This document shows positions 53,822-63,127 of a stretch of DNA of 64,000 bases, piece after piece. Each line of letters begins with the position of its first letter. The stretch's first letter is position 1. This DNA is from JANXQG01 sp963775975 (GTDB lineage Bacteria > Planctomycetota > Planctomycetia > Pirellulales > Thermoguttaceae). The position numbers and the translations under genes were made by a program. The stretch is from assembly GCA_963775975.1 (NCBI GenBank), contig CAVZKX010000005.1, positions 62,001 through 126,000 on the forward strand, in the 5' to 3' direction. A model generated the notes under the pieces. The model searched no databases and was not told where the DNA came from. It was given only the letters and a program-made list of their open reading frames with translations.

Positions 53822-55818
53822 ATGTTAACAATACGATTTTACCATCTCGTAAGTGGTTGCAGCAAGGGCTTGGTTCTTGCCCTGGTTTTTGCCTTGTCCA
53901 CGGCCCTTCACGCCGCGCCCGCGGTCACGCTTACCGTCCAAGCCGACAAGCCCGGCGCGGCGATCAGCCCGACGATGTGGGGCGTTTTCTTCGAGGACAT
54001 CAACTACGGCGCCGATGGCGGACTCTGTCCCGAGCGCGTGAAGAACGGCTCCTTCGAATTTCCCGATCCGGTCATGGGCTGGCGCGATACCAATGGCAGG
54101 GGTCGATCGGCGACGGCCCGCGTGTACGAGTCGGCCAGTTCCAACAACCGCCACTATCTTCGGGTTGTCAATAACGGTAGCGGGACCATCGATCTTGCCA
54201 ACGAGGGTTTCTTCGGCATGGGCATCGAGGCGGGCGCTGAATACAAGCTTTCCCTGCTCGCCCGCGGCGTAGGCGACGGTCGGCCAGAGGTGAGATTCAA
54301 ACTTGTGGGCCATGACGGGCAGATACTTGCCGATAGCGCGTTGAGCGGCGTCGAAGACCTATGGAAACGGCTCGAAACGGTCCTGAAGCCCGACTACGGT
54401 AATCCGAAAGCAGTCCTGCATTTGATCTTCACAGGCAAGGGAGTCACCGACATCGACCTGATTTCGCTCTGTCCGAAGAAGACGTTCAAGAATCACGGCC
54501 TCCGCGCGGACATGGCTCAAATGCTCGCTGACTTGAAGCCCGGCTTCATGCGATTTCCCGGCGGCTGTATCGTCGAGGGGCATACGCTCGCCAACCGCTA
54601 CCAGTGGAAGACGACCATCGGCCCCGTCTCCGAACGCAAGCTGATCATGAACCGCTGGAATGACGAATTCAAACACCGGCCGTCGCCTGACTATTATCAG
54701 TCGTTCGGGCTGGGCTTCTTCGAGTATTTCCAGCTTTCCGAAGACATCGGCGCGGAGCCGCTGCCGATCCTCAATTGCGGCATGGCTTGCCAGTTCAATT
54801 CCGGCGAGCTTTGCCCGATGGACAAGCTCGATCCCTACATCCAGGATGCCTTGGACCTAATCGAGTTCGCGAATGGCCCGGCGACGAGCACTTGGGCGCG
54901 AAGCGCGCGGCGATGGGCCATCCGCGGCCGTTCAATATGAAGTTGCTCGGCGTCGGCAATGAGCAATGGCTCCAGCAGTACTTCGACCGCTACGTTCCTT
55001 TCGCCAAGGCGATCAAGGCGAAGCATCCGGAAATCAAGCTCGTCGCCAGCGCCGGTCCTGGGCCCGACGACGATAAGTTCCACTTTGCCTGGCCGAAATT
55101 GCGGGCTCTTCACGCCGACATCGTCGACGAACATTGCTACGCGCGTCCCGACTGGTTCCTCGACAACACAGCCCGCTACGATGGCTATGACCGCAATGGC
55201 CCGAAGGTCTTTATGGGCGAGTACGCCGCGCAAAGCGACAAGGTAGTGAGCGTCAACAACCGGAACAACTGGGAATGTGCGCTGGCGGAAGCGGCCTACA
55301 TGACAGGCCTGGAGCGCAATGCGGGCGTGGTCGTGATGGCGTCCTACGCACCGCTTTTCGGCAACGAGCAGGGCTGGCAATGGCGGCCGAACCTGATCTG
55401 GTGCGACAGCTTGCACAGCTACGGCACGCCCAGCTACTACGTGCAGCAGCTTTTCAGCCGCAATCGGGGCGATCGCGTGCTGCCGATGCAATTGGGTGGC
55501 GACCTGCCAACCGAGAAAGGCAAGCCGCGTTTCTACGCCACGGCCGCGGTCGATGAAAAGTCGGGCGAGATCATACTCAAGGTGGTCAACGCATCAAGCG
55601 CGCCGGTCGAAACGGCTGTCGATCTCGCCGGCGCGAGAATTGCCGGCGGCAAGGCGACGGTCATGGTTCTAACTGGCGCGCTGCTGGACGAGAACTCGCT
55701 TCCCGAGCCAAAAAAGGTTGCGCCGACCGCAACTCCCCTGACAATTCCCTCACCGCGGATTGACGTCACTTTCAAACCGCATTCGATGAACGTCATACGG
55801 GCGCCGTTTAGCCGATAA
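53822..55818 (+). CDS. Alpha-L-arabinofuranosidase (GH51), frameshifted
   Basis: About 665 codons in two frames. 5' part: signal peptide to ALHA, then GVFFEDINYGADGGL, PGGCIVEGHTLANRYQWK, YFQLSEDIGAEPLPI. Near 54887-54890 one G is missing from a run (GGGG to GGG); after this the frame continues MKLLGVGNEQW with the acid/base Glu, FMGEYAAQ with the nucleophile Glu, and a C-terminal beta domain. The enzyme removes arabinose from plant or algal polysaccharide; predicted extracellular. Motifs are intact on both sides. Confidence 0.85.
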
Positions 55819-55842
55819 GGATATGGTCGGAAACAGCTTCCG

Positions 55843-55893
55843 TGGGGCAGGTTGCGAACCTGCCAGTTACCGGCAGGTTCGCAACCTGCCCCA
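55843..55893. repeat. 51-base perfect palindrome after the arabinofuranosidase
   Basis: TGGGGCAGGTTGCGAACCTG arm (22 bases) and its complement around a seven-base loop. Looks like a dispersed planctomycete repeat and may also end the transcript. Confidence 0.7.
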
Positions 55894-55981
55894 CCCTTCA
55901 AATCGGGGGCAAAACGGGGCTTGGAGACGCCCCTCCGCATGGTAAAATGAGCCCGGAGACCGGTTCGTGTGTCCTATAATC

Positions 55982-56021
55982 GGATGGGTGGCAGAGTGGT
56001 CTAATGCGGCGGTCTTGAAAA
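55982..56021 (+). tRNA. tRNA-Ser(UGA) 5' half, cut in the anticodon loop by prophage insertion
   Basis: GGATGGGTGGCAGAGTGG acceptor/D-arm start, then the anticodon arm GCGGT with loop CTTGAAAA (UGA at 56016-56018). After the loop come GCATTTTG and a second TTGAAAA (56030-56036), then CCGC, but no variable arm, T arm or complement of GGATGGG for 150 bases. So only the 5' half of a tRNA-Ser gene is here. Confidence 0.7.
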
Positions 56022-56316
56022 GCATTTTGTTGAAAACCGCGAACACTCAAAAACGCGGCAAATGCCGTAAAAACAAGGCTCAAATGAGTTTTGATTCTTT
56101 CGCTGCGAAGTGGCAGTTGGGGGCGAAAAAGGTAGCTTTGGGTGTACGGTACACCATGCCTTGCGGCGGTTCTTTTGACCGCTGACCCCGCCAAGAAACG
56201 CAAAAGCCCCCGCCGCGGGCGCGGGGGCGCGGTTAGTATAAGCGAAGGGGCGCGGCGTGTCTTGCGACGTGGCTGGAAGTCGGGCCGCTCAATCCAGCAT
56301 CGCCGCGCCCCTGTGT
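56022..56316. other. attachment region, no gene seen
   Basis: Directly beside the tRNA half and the integrase. Includes the second TTGAAAA and the hairpin-rich GCGCCCGCGGCGGGGGC segment near 56205-56228. Probable att core and integrase control region; no SD-led frame. Confidence 0.4.
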
Positions 56317-57756
56317 TCATATTGGAACGGTCGCCCCCGTCTGCCAGATTCGCTGTCGCTGGCGGCCTGCAACGGTTTCTTCGCCCGGCTGCCACGCTAA
56401 GGTGCGGAGCGCGGCCGCAAGCTCCGGAGCGTCAATCAGGGAATCGAGCAACCACTCCACAAATTGCCGTGCGTTGCCGCGTAGGTTGCGGATCGTAAGC
56501 GGTGCATAGTTCGCGGCGCGGAGTCGCTCGAAAAAAGCTTCGATCGGCTCGGCGCGAATGTCCGCCACGGTGACGAATTGGCAGCCCGTCACTAATTGCC
56601 TAATGCGTCTACATTTGTCGCCGGGGTTGTAGATGTCGGCTTGCCGCAGGCTGGCGCGGTACGATTTGAGCATGTCGGCTATCGTGGCGGTAGGTTCCGG
56701 GCGTCCGCGATACTTGGATGGCCGTACCCTCCGGTCGCGGCCGCGCGGTTTCCTGCCGTCGAAATACATCGCTGCGGGGTTGACCATTTCAACGTCAATC
56801 GGTGCTGCCTCCGCGCCGGCGGGCGACGGAAGCGCCAATATCGGGGCCGGGCAGCAAAGCGAAGCCGGCAACGGTGCGCCAGTCGGGCGCGGCATCACGT
56901 CCGCTGCCTGTGGTCCCTGGTCCGGGGCGAGATAGAATCTGCGGGTAATCGCATCGCTGCTATGTCCGAGCTGCGTGGTCGCATCGGCACCATAGCGCTT
57001 GCATAGCGTGGCGGTCGTCTTGCGAATCTTGTGGAAGGCGTGTTGCCTGCCCGTCGGCAATCCGGCGCGTTTGCAGATTCTTTTCCAGTCGTGATATTGC
57101 ATCGGCTGGCTCATTGGCCACGGGAAAAGCTTATCACGGTCGGGAAGCCACATTGCTTCGATCGCCGTCAACGTGTCGTCGGCAACGCGGAGTCTCTGGT
57201 CCGCACCATGCTTTTGGTTTTCAGCCGGAAAGAAGATTGATCCCGACGCGAGGTCAACGTGCTTTCGCTCGATGGCCCACAGAGCGCCGGCGCGTGCGCC
57301 GGTGTCGAAAGCGACCAGAATAAACGCCGTCCAGAGGCATGGCGCGGGGATGGCTGCGATGTCGCCGGGCTCGCCTCGGGCCGATGCCAGCAAGGCGCTT
57401 ATTTGTTCCAAGGAAAACGCAATCGGTATTCGCCGCGGTTCCTTGAGCGGCAGAATATCGAACGCCTCCGCAATCAGCCGTTTGCGCACTGCCTGATTGG
57501 CAAGGGCGAGCAATTGATCGCGGCACTTGTTCACCGTGCGCGGTGCTCTCTTTTCGCCTCGCGTCGGTTTCTCAGTTGCCATTGTGCAAAGGAAATCAGC
57601 GACTGTCTTTTCGTCCAAGTCGGCGAGCATCGGCTCGCGTCCAAGTATCCGTTGGAAGTGGGCAAATAGGTATTCGTACAGTCGAATTGTGTTGGCGGCC
57701 GCATTTGGTATTCGTCGTGGGCGATAATGCGTGTAGAAGAATTCACGGAGCGTCAT
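56317..57756 (-). CDS. Tyrosine recombinase (phage integrase) with extra C-terminal core-binding-like domain
   Basis: 479 residues from the ATG at 57756 (GGAGG five bases upstream; the earlier ATG lies on the SD). N-terminal SAM-like core-binding domain (TLREFFYTHYRPRR), then the catalytic domain: DTGARAGAL (Arg I), HAFHKIRKTTA (HxxR), LGHSSDAITRRFY (His and Tyr nucleophile, near residue 290). About 190 more residues follow; from about 370, ADMLKSYRASLRQADIY and PLTIRNLRGNARQFVEWL look like a second core-binding domain. Length exceeds the usual 350-400. Integrates into the tRNA-Ser anticodon loop. Confidence 0.88.
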   Translation of the reverse strand: MTLREFFYTHYRPRRIPNAAANTIRLYEYLFAHFQRILGREPMLADLDEKTVADFLCTMATEKPTRGEKRAPRTVNKCRDQLLALANQAVRKRLIAEAFDILPLKEPRRIPIAFSLEQISALLASARGEPGDIAAIPAPCLWTAFILVAFDTGARAGALWAIERKHVDLASGSIFFPAENQKHGADQRLRVADDTLTAIEAMWLPDRDKLFPWPMSQPMQYHDWKRICKRAGLPTGRQHAFHKIRKTTATLCKRYGADATTQLGHSSDAITRRFYLAPDQGPQAADVMPRPTGAPLPASLCCPAPILALPSPAGAEAAPIDVEMVNPAAMYFDGRKPRGRDRRVRPSKYRGRPEPTATIADMLKSYRASLRQADIYNPGDKCRRIRQLVTGCQFVTVADIRAEPIEAFFERLRAANYAPLTIRNLRGNARQFVEWLLDSLIDAPELAAALRTLAWQPGEETVAGRQRQRIWQTGATVPI

Positions 57757-57831
57757 AGGTTCCTCCATCCAGGAAGCCCGCGGCCGATGTGGACCGGCGC
57801 GCGGGCGCGTGTGATTGACTCAGACAGCGGC

Positions 57832-58125
57832 TTAGTCTTGGTTGCAAACGCTAGCGTGTATCTGACCGTGCGGGACAACGATGACAATTGCGTATCCGTC
57901 CGGATAGCCAAGCCGCGGCAGGATGTTGTCTTCTAGGTCGTCACGGCGGCCGATCGCTTCGGCCGGGCTCGAATGCCGAGAATACTCCTGGATCTCGCAG
58001 AGTTCAAAGTTCACTAACTTGTTGCTGTCCGCGCTGCCTTGGACAACGCCCCAAGCAACGACGTAATCAAAGCGTTGTGCGATGGGACGTGTAGCGGGCC
58101 TTGCTGAACGTGTGGCAGTTGCCAT
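57832..58125 (-). CDS. Small phage protein, unknown function
   Basis: 97 residues with GGAGG eight bases before the ATG. Basic, Ala/Thr/Arg-rich start (MATATRSARPATRP), then a fold with FDYVVAWGVVQGSADSNKLVNFELCEIQEYSRH and a final YAIVIVVPHGQIHASV strand. A 100-base leader upstream can form a GC-rich stem. No family recognised. Confidence 0.6.
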   Translation of the reverse strand: MATATRSARPATRPIAQRFDYVVAWGVVQGSADSNKLVNFELCEIQEYSRHSSPAEAIGRRDDLEDNILPRLGYPDGYAIVIVVPHGQIHASVCNQD

Positions 58126-58580
58126 AATGAAACCTCCAAGAAAGGCGAAAGCCCCAGCGCTCGGTAAGAAACGGCTCCAGAGGGGCCGCTACGCATTCCT
58201 TGCTCCCCGCCTACGCGGATCGTCGCTTGTGTGCGTCCAAGTGCTGGGGCTCTCGCCACTAATCGAAACACGTTAGATGTCCTCTGGTTATGACCCGCTT
58301 TCTTAAGGCAGGAGCGGGAAGCTAAGACCCACTGCCAATCAATGTATCAGGACGCGAAAATCTGTCAAGCGTTTCTCATTTCCTACCCACCTTACCACCC
58401 CGCCCCACCTTGCTAACCAGACGGCTTTTCGGTGCCGTGACCAGCTCGAAACATCATCCGACCCGCAATCCGACGCACGACATTCAACGCTGCCGCACGA
58501 TCGCTACCATTTTTGAAGCGGGATAGGCTGCAAATCATCGTCGCTTAGGATGCGTCCCAGGCGTTCGCCTGCCGACGCGC
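58126..58580. other. Gap with a leader hairpin
   Basis: About 455 bases without a gene on either strand. On the minus strand, the 5' leader of the 57832 gene contains the stem at 58150-58251. The rest (58272-58580) is plain, with a CT-rich stretch around 58380. Confidence 0.5.
58150..58251 (-). promoter_or_regulatory. Long-range stem in the 5' leader of the 57832 gene
   Basis: AGCCCCAGCGCTCGG (58150-58164) pairs with CCAAGTGCTGGGGCT (58237-58251): 13 of 15 positions pair as read, and on one strand the rest can form G-U pairs. The loop of about 72 bases has the GTAGCGGCCCC/GGGGCC-type inner parts. May control translation of the small gene. Confidence 0.35.
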
Positions 58581-59579
58581 TCAGTCCCCCGCGCCTTTGT
58601 CAATGCCGTCGGCGATGCGGGTGAGCAAATCGACTTGTTGCTGCTGTTTGTCCACAAGTCCGTACTGCCACGCGATAGTTGCCGAGTAGGCTTCCTGGCT
58701 GCCGCGCTGGGCGAGGTCGCCGAAACCGGTGAGGCTGCTGTCATTGCTTGCGGGTTTCGCCTTTCCACCAATGGCCGATGTGATGTCGATACCTTTCGAC
58801 AGCGGGTCGGGGGCCAAGGCGTCCATAAAGTGAGAAAAAATCTTTTCCCCAATGTTTGGGACGCCGACCGTCAAGGCCTTGAGTTGCGCCGCCTCGCGTT
58901 CCGTCATATCAACGAATGATTTGTAGTGAGCCAGTCCATTCACGGCAATCCCACGCAACATCGGTTCAAGCTGCGCACCGCTCTTGCCGAATAGCTGCAT
59001 CTCGTAGGCGGCGCGTTGAGTGGTGTCCTTGATTTGCATGAGCCCTTTGGCAACCGTTTCTAACTGCTGCCCGGCGTCCTGCTGGCGTACCTCCTTGGCG
59101 TTGATGCCCATAGAGGCGAACGTATCCGCCATTGCCTTATTGCCGTTCGTCGCCTCGAACGTGTTGCGGCGGAGATGGTTCAATGCGCCGGCGGCCTCCT
59201 CCACGCCCGCGCCCGACTTCCGTGCCGCGTGAGAAAGCTCCTGGTACTGCTCGATATTAAGACCGACCTTTTCGGCACTAGAAGAGAGTTCGCGGGCATG
59301 TGCAGCGCCAGACTGCGCCATGCCAAAGAGCCCGGCTCCCGCGCCCGCGATACCGAGGGCACCGCCGCCAATCATGCCACCCAATGACGGCATAGAAATA
59401 CCGGCGCGTCCGGCAAGCGACTGAAAAGCGCCGAATCCGCCGCTGCTGCTCATCGCCGCGCCGATGCGGCCCATGCCGCCCCTGGCGATTTCCGCTGCTT
59501 GTTTCATGCCGCTACGCATTCCGTCTAATCCGATCACGGTATCGAAGCGTAAACGTGCGACTGTGGAATCGGATGCCAT
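58581..59579 (-). CDS. Phage tail tape-measure-like protein
   Basis: 332 residues with AAAGGA upstream. N-terminal Gly/Ala/Met-rich hydrophobic part (about 40-90: SLGGMIGGGALGIAGAGAGLFGM) and a long helical middle (VGLNIEQYQELSHAARKSGAGVEEAAGALNHLRR, GKSGAQLEPMLRG), which is the tail-length tape-measure core pattern. Usual tape measures are much longer, so this may be a short or partial form or a minor tail protein. Confidence 0.55.
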   Translation of the reverse strand: MASDSTVARLRFDTVIGLDGMRSGMKQAAEIARGGMGRIGAAMSSSGGFGAFQSLAGRAGISMPSLGGMIGGGALGIAGAGAGLFGMAQSGAAHARELSSSAEKVGLNIEQYQELSHAARKSGAGVEEAAGALNHLRRNTFEATNGNKAMADTFASMGINAKEVRQQDAGQQLETVAKGLMQIKDTTQRAAYEMQLFGKSGAQLEPMLRGIAVNGLAHYKSFVDMTEREAAQLKALTVGVPNIGEKIFSHFMDALAPDPLSKGIDITSAIGGKAKPASNDSSLTGFGDLAQRGSQEAYSATIAWQYGLVDKQQQQVDLLTRIADGIDKGAGD

Positions 59580-59665
59580 GTTGTTTTTCCTTTGTTGGTA
59601 TCAGGGGCGCGACGAGCCCAGCGCGGGCGGCCGGGTGTTGAACAGCCGCCGCGCCGGGTCGTCCT

Positions 59666-60244
59666 TCAAAGCGGGCCGAACAGCCGCCGCAAAAACGTGT
59701 TTGCCTCGTCGTGGACTCTTTCGCCGCTGAAATAGCGTCGAAACGATTCCGCAAAAAACTCGGACGCGCTGGCTGCCTCGGGGTCCCGTGAAAAGCCCAG
59801 GCCCTCGTACCATTGCGCCGCCGAATGCGCACGCTGCCACGCATCGGTGGCGGAAGTTCGCCCGGCGGACGTGCCGTCGATAAGCAGTCGATCCACAAGA
59901 TGGCCGACCTCGTGGAGCAACGCTCCGCCGACCCAGCCGCTGCCGACCGCAATGACGGCCGTTCGATCGAGGGCTAAGCCGATGCTAGGCGATAGCCCCT
60001 CCGCTCTGGGATCGTAATAGAGGTTCCTCCCTTCGACCAGGTCAATCCGACAATTCGATTTTGCCAACAACTGCAAGACCGACTTAGGCAGTAGGCCACG
60101 CAGCATCACGGTTACTGCCTCAATGTGGTGTGGCTTGCCGGTGATTGTCGGCATCGCCGGCACGGAAGCGGACGGCGGACGGGTTGCCGTTCGTGCCGAC
60201 GTCAACCGTTCGGTTGTTCGTGCGGGCCTTACTTGGGTTTGCAT
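59666..60244 (-). CDS. HExxH metallopeptidase of phage origin
   Basis: 192 residues with AAGGA upstream. Basic disordered start, then LLHEVGHLVD (HExxH zinc motif, about residue 115) and, about 50 residues later, a second acidic segment FFAESFRRYFSG, matching zinc peptidases in which a downstream Glu is the third ligand (anthrax lethal-factor-like or ImmA-like groups). It lies between a tape-measure-like protein and terminase, so a role in particle maturation or host entry is possible. Confidence 0.7.
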   Translation of the reverse strand: MQTQVRPARTTERLTSARTATRPPSASVPAMPTITGKPHHIEAVTVMLRGLLPKSVLQLLAKSNCRIDLVEGRNLYYDPRAEGLSPSIGLALDRTAVIAVGSGWVGGALLHEVGHLVDRLLIDGTSAGRTSATDAWQRAHSAAQWYEGLGFSRDPEAASASEFFAESFRRYFSGERVHDEANTFLRRLFGPL

Positions 60245-60281
60245 ATTGGTTTCCTTTTTCTGGGCGGTGAAGGTAACTATT

Positions 60282-60980
60282 TCAGCAACAAGGGCGGTCT
60301 CGACACAGGACGCGCCGATGGCATATCGCTAAACGACCCGTCGTCATGCCAAGTGCGGCATGTGCCTGGCTTGCGCGGTGCTGGGTCTTTGGGTTCCGAC
60401 TTGGCGCGGGCGGCGGGGAAAACGTCGTACGACGGATTTCGCTGACGTTTAGATTTGTCAGCAGATGCCAGAAGTGAGCGGCGACTCCCTGCGGGAATGG
60501 AAAGTCGCAAGGGGCGGCGCGAAGCGGCGCCGGCGTGGCGGCGGGAATCGCCATGACTGCCGCGAGTTTTGTTTGTGCGGCTTCAATCGCATCGACAAGC
60601 TGCTCGCACAGTTCACGATGCCGCGGGCGGATGCTCGCGATGTAATCTGCCGAAGCACGGGCGAGCAGTTCGGCGTATTCTTTTTTTGCGACGACGATCT
60701 CGGCGGCGTTCGCCTTGATTTCCTGTTGGAGTGCCGACTCGCTCGGCTCGCTCGCAACGACTATCGGCAGTCCAGAGAGCATCCGCTGGAGGGCGCCGGT
60801 CGGTTCCGGATTGGCAGTAGCGGCGGCCGCACGATCACGAAGGCGGGTTATTTCCAGCGTGCGCCGTTCCTGGTCTGCGACTGACTGCGCGATTGCCGTT
60901 TCGGCTTCTCGGACCGCGGCCAACTGCGTGGCAAGTGAATCGGTTTCGGGTTTCGGACGTTTCGCAAACATGGTCGCCAT
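60282..60980 (-). CDS. Phage protein with coiled-coil N-terminus
   Basis: 232 residues. The first 50 and about 90-145 residues are heptad-like helices (LATQLAAVREAETAIAQSVADQERRT, EIVVAKKEYAELLARASADYI). A Pro/Ala linker follows, then HFWHLLTNLNVSE and an Arg-rich tail. No known family. Position next to terminase suggests a head or scaffold-like role (inference). Confidence 0.5.
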   Translation of the reverse strand: MATMFAKRPKPETDSLATQLAAVREAETAIAQSVADQERRTLEITRLRDRAAAATANPEPTGALQRMLSGLPIVVASEPSESALQQEIKANAAEIVVAKKEYAELLARASADYIASIRPRHRELCEQLVDAIEAAQTKLAAVMAIPAATPAPLRAAPCDFPFPQGVAAHFWHLLTNLNVSEIRRTTFSPPPAPSRNPKTQHRASQAHAALGMTTGRLAICHRRVLCRDRPCC

Positions 60981-61051
60981 TGTCGTGGCTCCTCATCGTT
61001 CGCGACGAAAAGCTCGTCGCCGGCTTTGCCCTAAAATCGGGCGTGATTTCG

Positions 61052-62662
61052 TTAAACCCAAAGCAAGCCCCGCGCTTCGTAAGCCGATGAAAGGTCGCCG
61101 CCGCTGAGTGACGCACGGCCGATGCCCATTACCATCGCCACGATGCCGTCAATGCGTTCGGTCGATTTCTTCTTTGAAGGTTTTATGTTGCCGGCGGCGT
61201 CCATTTCGATGCTGACGTTGCTCACCATCCAGCGGAGCACTGGGTTCTTGCCGGCCGATATTTCGCCGGCCGCGATGGCGCGTTCAAGTTCCTTTGCCGG
61301 CGGTGACATACTCTTGTAGCCCTGCTGGAAGGCGAAGATGGTCAAACCGTCGCTTTCAATCTGCTGGGCGATTTGCGTGGCGTTCCACGGATCCGCCGCG
61401 ATTTCCTGAATCTCGTACTGTGCGGCACATTCGCCAATGTCGGCACGGATGCGGTCGTAGTCAACGGTGCTGCCGGGCGTGGCCGTAATCCAGCCTTCGC
61501 GAATCCATTGGAGATAGGGCACGCGGTCTTTCTGCTCGCGGCGTCGAGCGTTTTCCTCGGGCACCCAAAACTTTACCAGCACGTCGTAGCGGCTTTCGCG
61601 GCGGAATACCATTGCAAAAGCCGATAGGTCGGTTGTCGTCGATAAGTCGAGTCCGCACCAGCACGGCTGGCCGCGGAGTTCCGCCTCGTCAACCGCGCCG
61701 TCGGTAGCGTCCCATTGTTCCAGCGATAGCCAGCGTACATCGCTCTGGGTGCGAACATTTAAATGCAAGCGAAGAAACGTGTTCAGGAATCCTGGAATGT
61801 CCTCGGCCTTTTGGCAAAGTTTGGCGAGGTCCGTCTCGCGGATGCTGACGCCGAGATTAGGATTGGCTTTCCGCCACGTCTCGGGCAGTCTCCAGTCGTC
61901 ATCAAGTTTGGCTTCAAAAATTGCCGGCAAAAAGCTCGGATCGTGAATCACGCCGTCGCGGACCTTGGAAGCGTAGTCGTGCTTTTCGTTGCAGATTGAA
62001 CCGGGCCGCTCGAAGTCCGACGTGGTGACGTAAAGGATTAGCGGGTTGTCTCGCTTGATGGTGGAAGTGTAAAGCACGTCCACTAGATCCCGGTCGGGCT
62101 GCGCGTGCAGTTCATCGACCACGGCAAAGTGGGTGCTGCCGCCATGCTCTGAGGTGGCTTCGCGCGATATGCACTTGTAACTCTTGTCGCCTACCACGAT
62201 GGAGTTCTTGAAAATCTGCGTTTGCTCGTTCATTTCAGAGCAAGCTCGGATCATCTTGCGAACCGGGTCGAAAACAAAACGCGTCTGGTCGCGCTTTGCC
62301 GCTGCCGAGTAGCATTGCGCGCCCGGCTCGTCGTCGAGGTAAAGAATCGCGCAGATAATGGCGGCGGCAAGCTCCGACTTGCCGTTGCCGCGGCCGATGA
62401 ATAGCAAGGCTTCGCGATAGCGGCGGTTGCCGGTCGGTCGTTTCCATCCAAAAATGTTGGCGACGATGGCCTTCTGCCATGTTTCGAGAATGAACGGCTG
62501 CCCGGCGCGTGCGCCCTGGGTGAACGTGCAACACTCCTCGATAAACTCGATTGCCTTTCGCGCCGCCTGGTGGTCGAAGGTGCAATCGCCGGCGGTCGCA
62601 ACCGGACCGTAGCCGGGCAACTGCTGGATGATGGAATCGAGTTGTCGATTGGTAAGTGCCAT
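61052..62662 (-). CDS. terL: Phage terminase large subunit
   Basis: 536 residues. N-terminal ATPase with Walker A GRGNGKS (about 91-97) and Walker B FAVVDELHA, then coupling motif TTSD; C-terminal nuclease with CGLDLSTTTDLSAF (first catalytic Asp), AADPWNA and DGIVAMVMGIG (last Asp). It packages DNA into heads. The start ATG follows the small subunit stop directly (TAAATG). Confidence 0.93.
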   Translation of the reverse strand: MALTNRQLDSIIQQLPGYGPVATAGDCTFDHQAARKAIEFIEECCTFTQGARAGQPFILETWQKAIVANIFGWKRPTGNRRYREALLFIGRGNGKSELAAAIICAILYLDDEPGAQCYSAAAKRDQTRFVFDPVRKMIRACSEMNEQTQIFKNSIVVGDKSYKCISREATSEHGGSTHFAVVDELHAQPDRDLVDVLYTSTIKRDNPLILYVTTSDFERPGSICNEKHDYASKVRDGVIHDPSFLPAIFEAKLDDDWRLPETWRKANPNLGVSIRETDLAKLCQKAEDIPGFLNTFLRLHLNVRTQSDVRWLSLEQWDATDGAVDEAELRGQPCWCGLDLSTTTDLSAFAMVFRRESRYDVLVKFWVPEENARRREQKDRVPYLQWIREGWITATPGSTVDYDRIRADIGECAAQYEIQEIAADPWNATQIAQQIESDGLTIFAFQQGYKSMSPPAKELERAIAAGEISAGKNPVLRWMVSNVSIEMDAAGNIKPSKKKSTERIDGIVAMVMGIGRASLSGGDLSSAYEARGLLWV

Positions 62663-63127
62663 TTAGCCAACAGTTTTGAAGAATCGTTTGCGGCCGGTCT
62701 CGACGGTGGCCGCCGGCGCCGCCTTCACGCGGCTTCGCGATGCCGGCGACAAGCCAAGTTCGGCGCCGAAACGGAGAATCTGCTCGATCGCCTTATTGGC
62801 AACCGACAGCCACGGGTTCACCGCGGCGAAACCGGCCGGCGTTTTGATGACGGGGCCAAACTTGGCGATGTTCGCTTCGGCCTGGTCGTGGCGGCTAACT
62901 GCCCAACAATAGCAACCGAGTGTTTCTCGGTCGGCCATTGTCAACACCCGGCATCCGCTGAGAATCGGTGCGTAGTAATTCCATGTCTCAAGGGCGCGGG
63001 CGTCCAGTTCGGCGGGCGGCTCGGGCGTGCCAGCCTGGTGCTGCGGCTCGTCGTGGTTCTGGCGGTGCTTGCGGAGCGTGCCGGCCAGTTTCTTCATCTG
63101 TGTCGGTTTGGGCGTTCGGCCTCTCAC
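62663..63127 (-). CDS. terS: Phage terminase small subunit, P27 family
   Basis: 154 residues from GTG at 63127, which overlaps the upstream stop (GTGA) and has GGAGG eight bases upstream. The longer frame to 63157 is less likely. P27 start VRGRTPKPTQMKKLAGTLRKH and ARALETWNYYAPIL, then a basic C-terminus (RKRFFKTVG). DNA recognition partner of the large subunit. Confidence 0.9.
   Translation of the reverse strand: MRGRTPKPTQMKKLAGTLRKHRQNHDEPQHQAGTPEPPAELDARALETWNYYAPILSGCRVLTMADRETLGCYCWAVSRHDQAEANIAKFGPVIKTPAGFAAVNPWLSVANKAIEQILRFGAELGLSPASRSRVKAAPAATVETGRKRFFKTVG

Noticed and set aside
58014..58271. 85-codon minus frame overlapping the 57832 gene
   Set aside because: No SD, Arg/Gly-rich, and it lies in the leader stem region; a shadow of the hairpin sequence.
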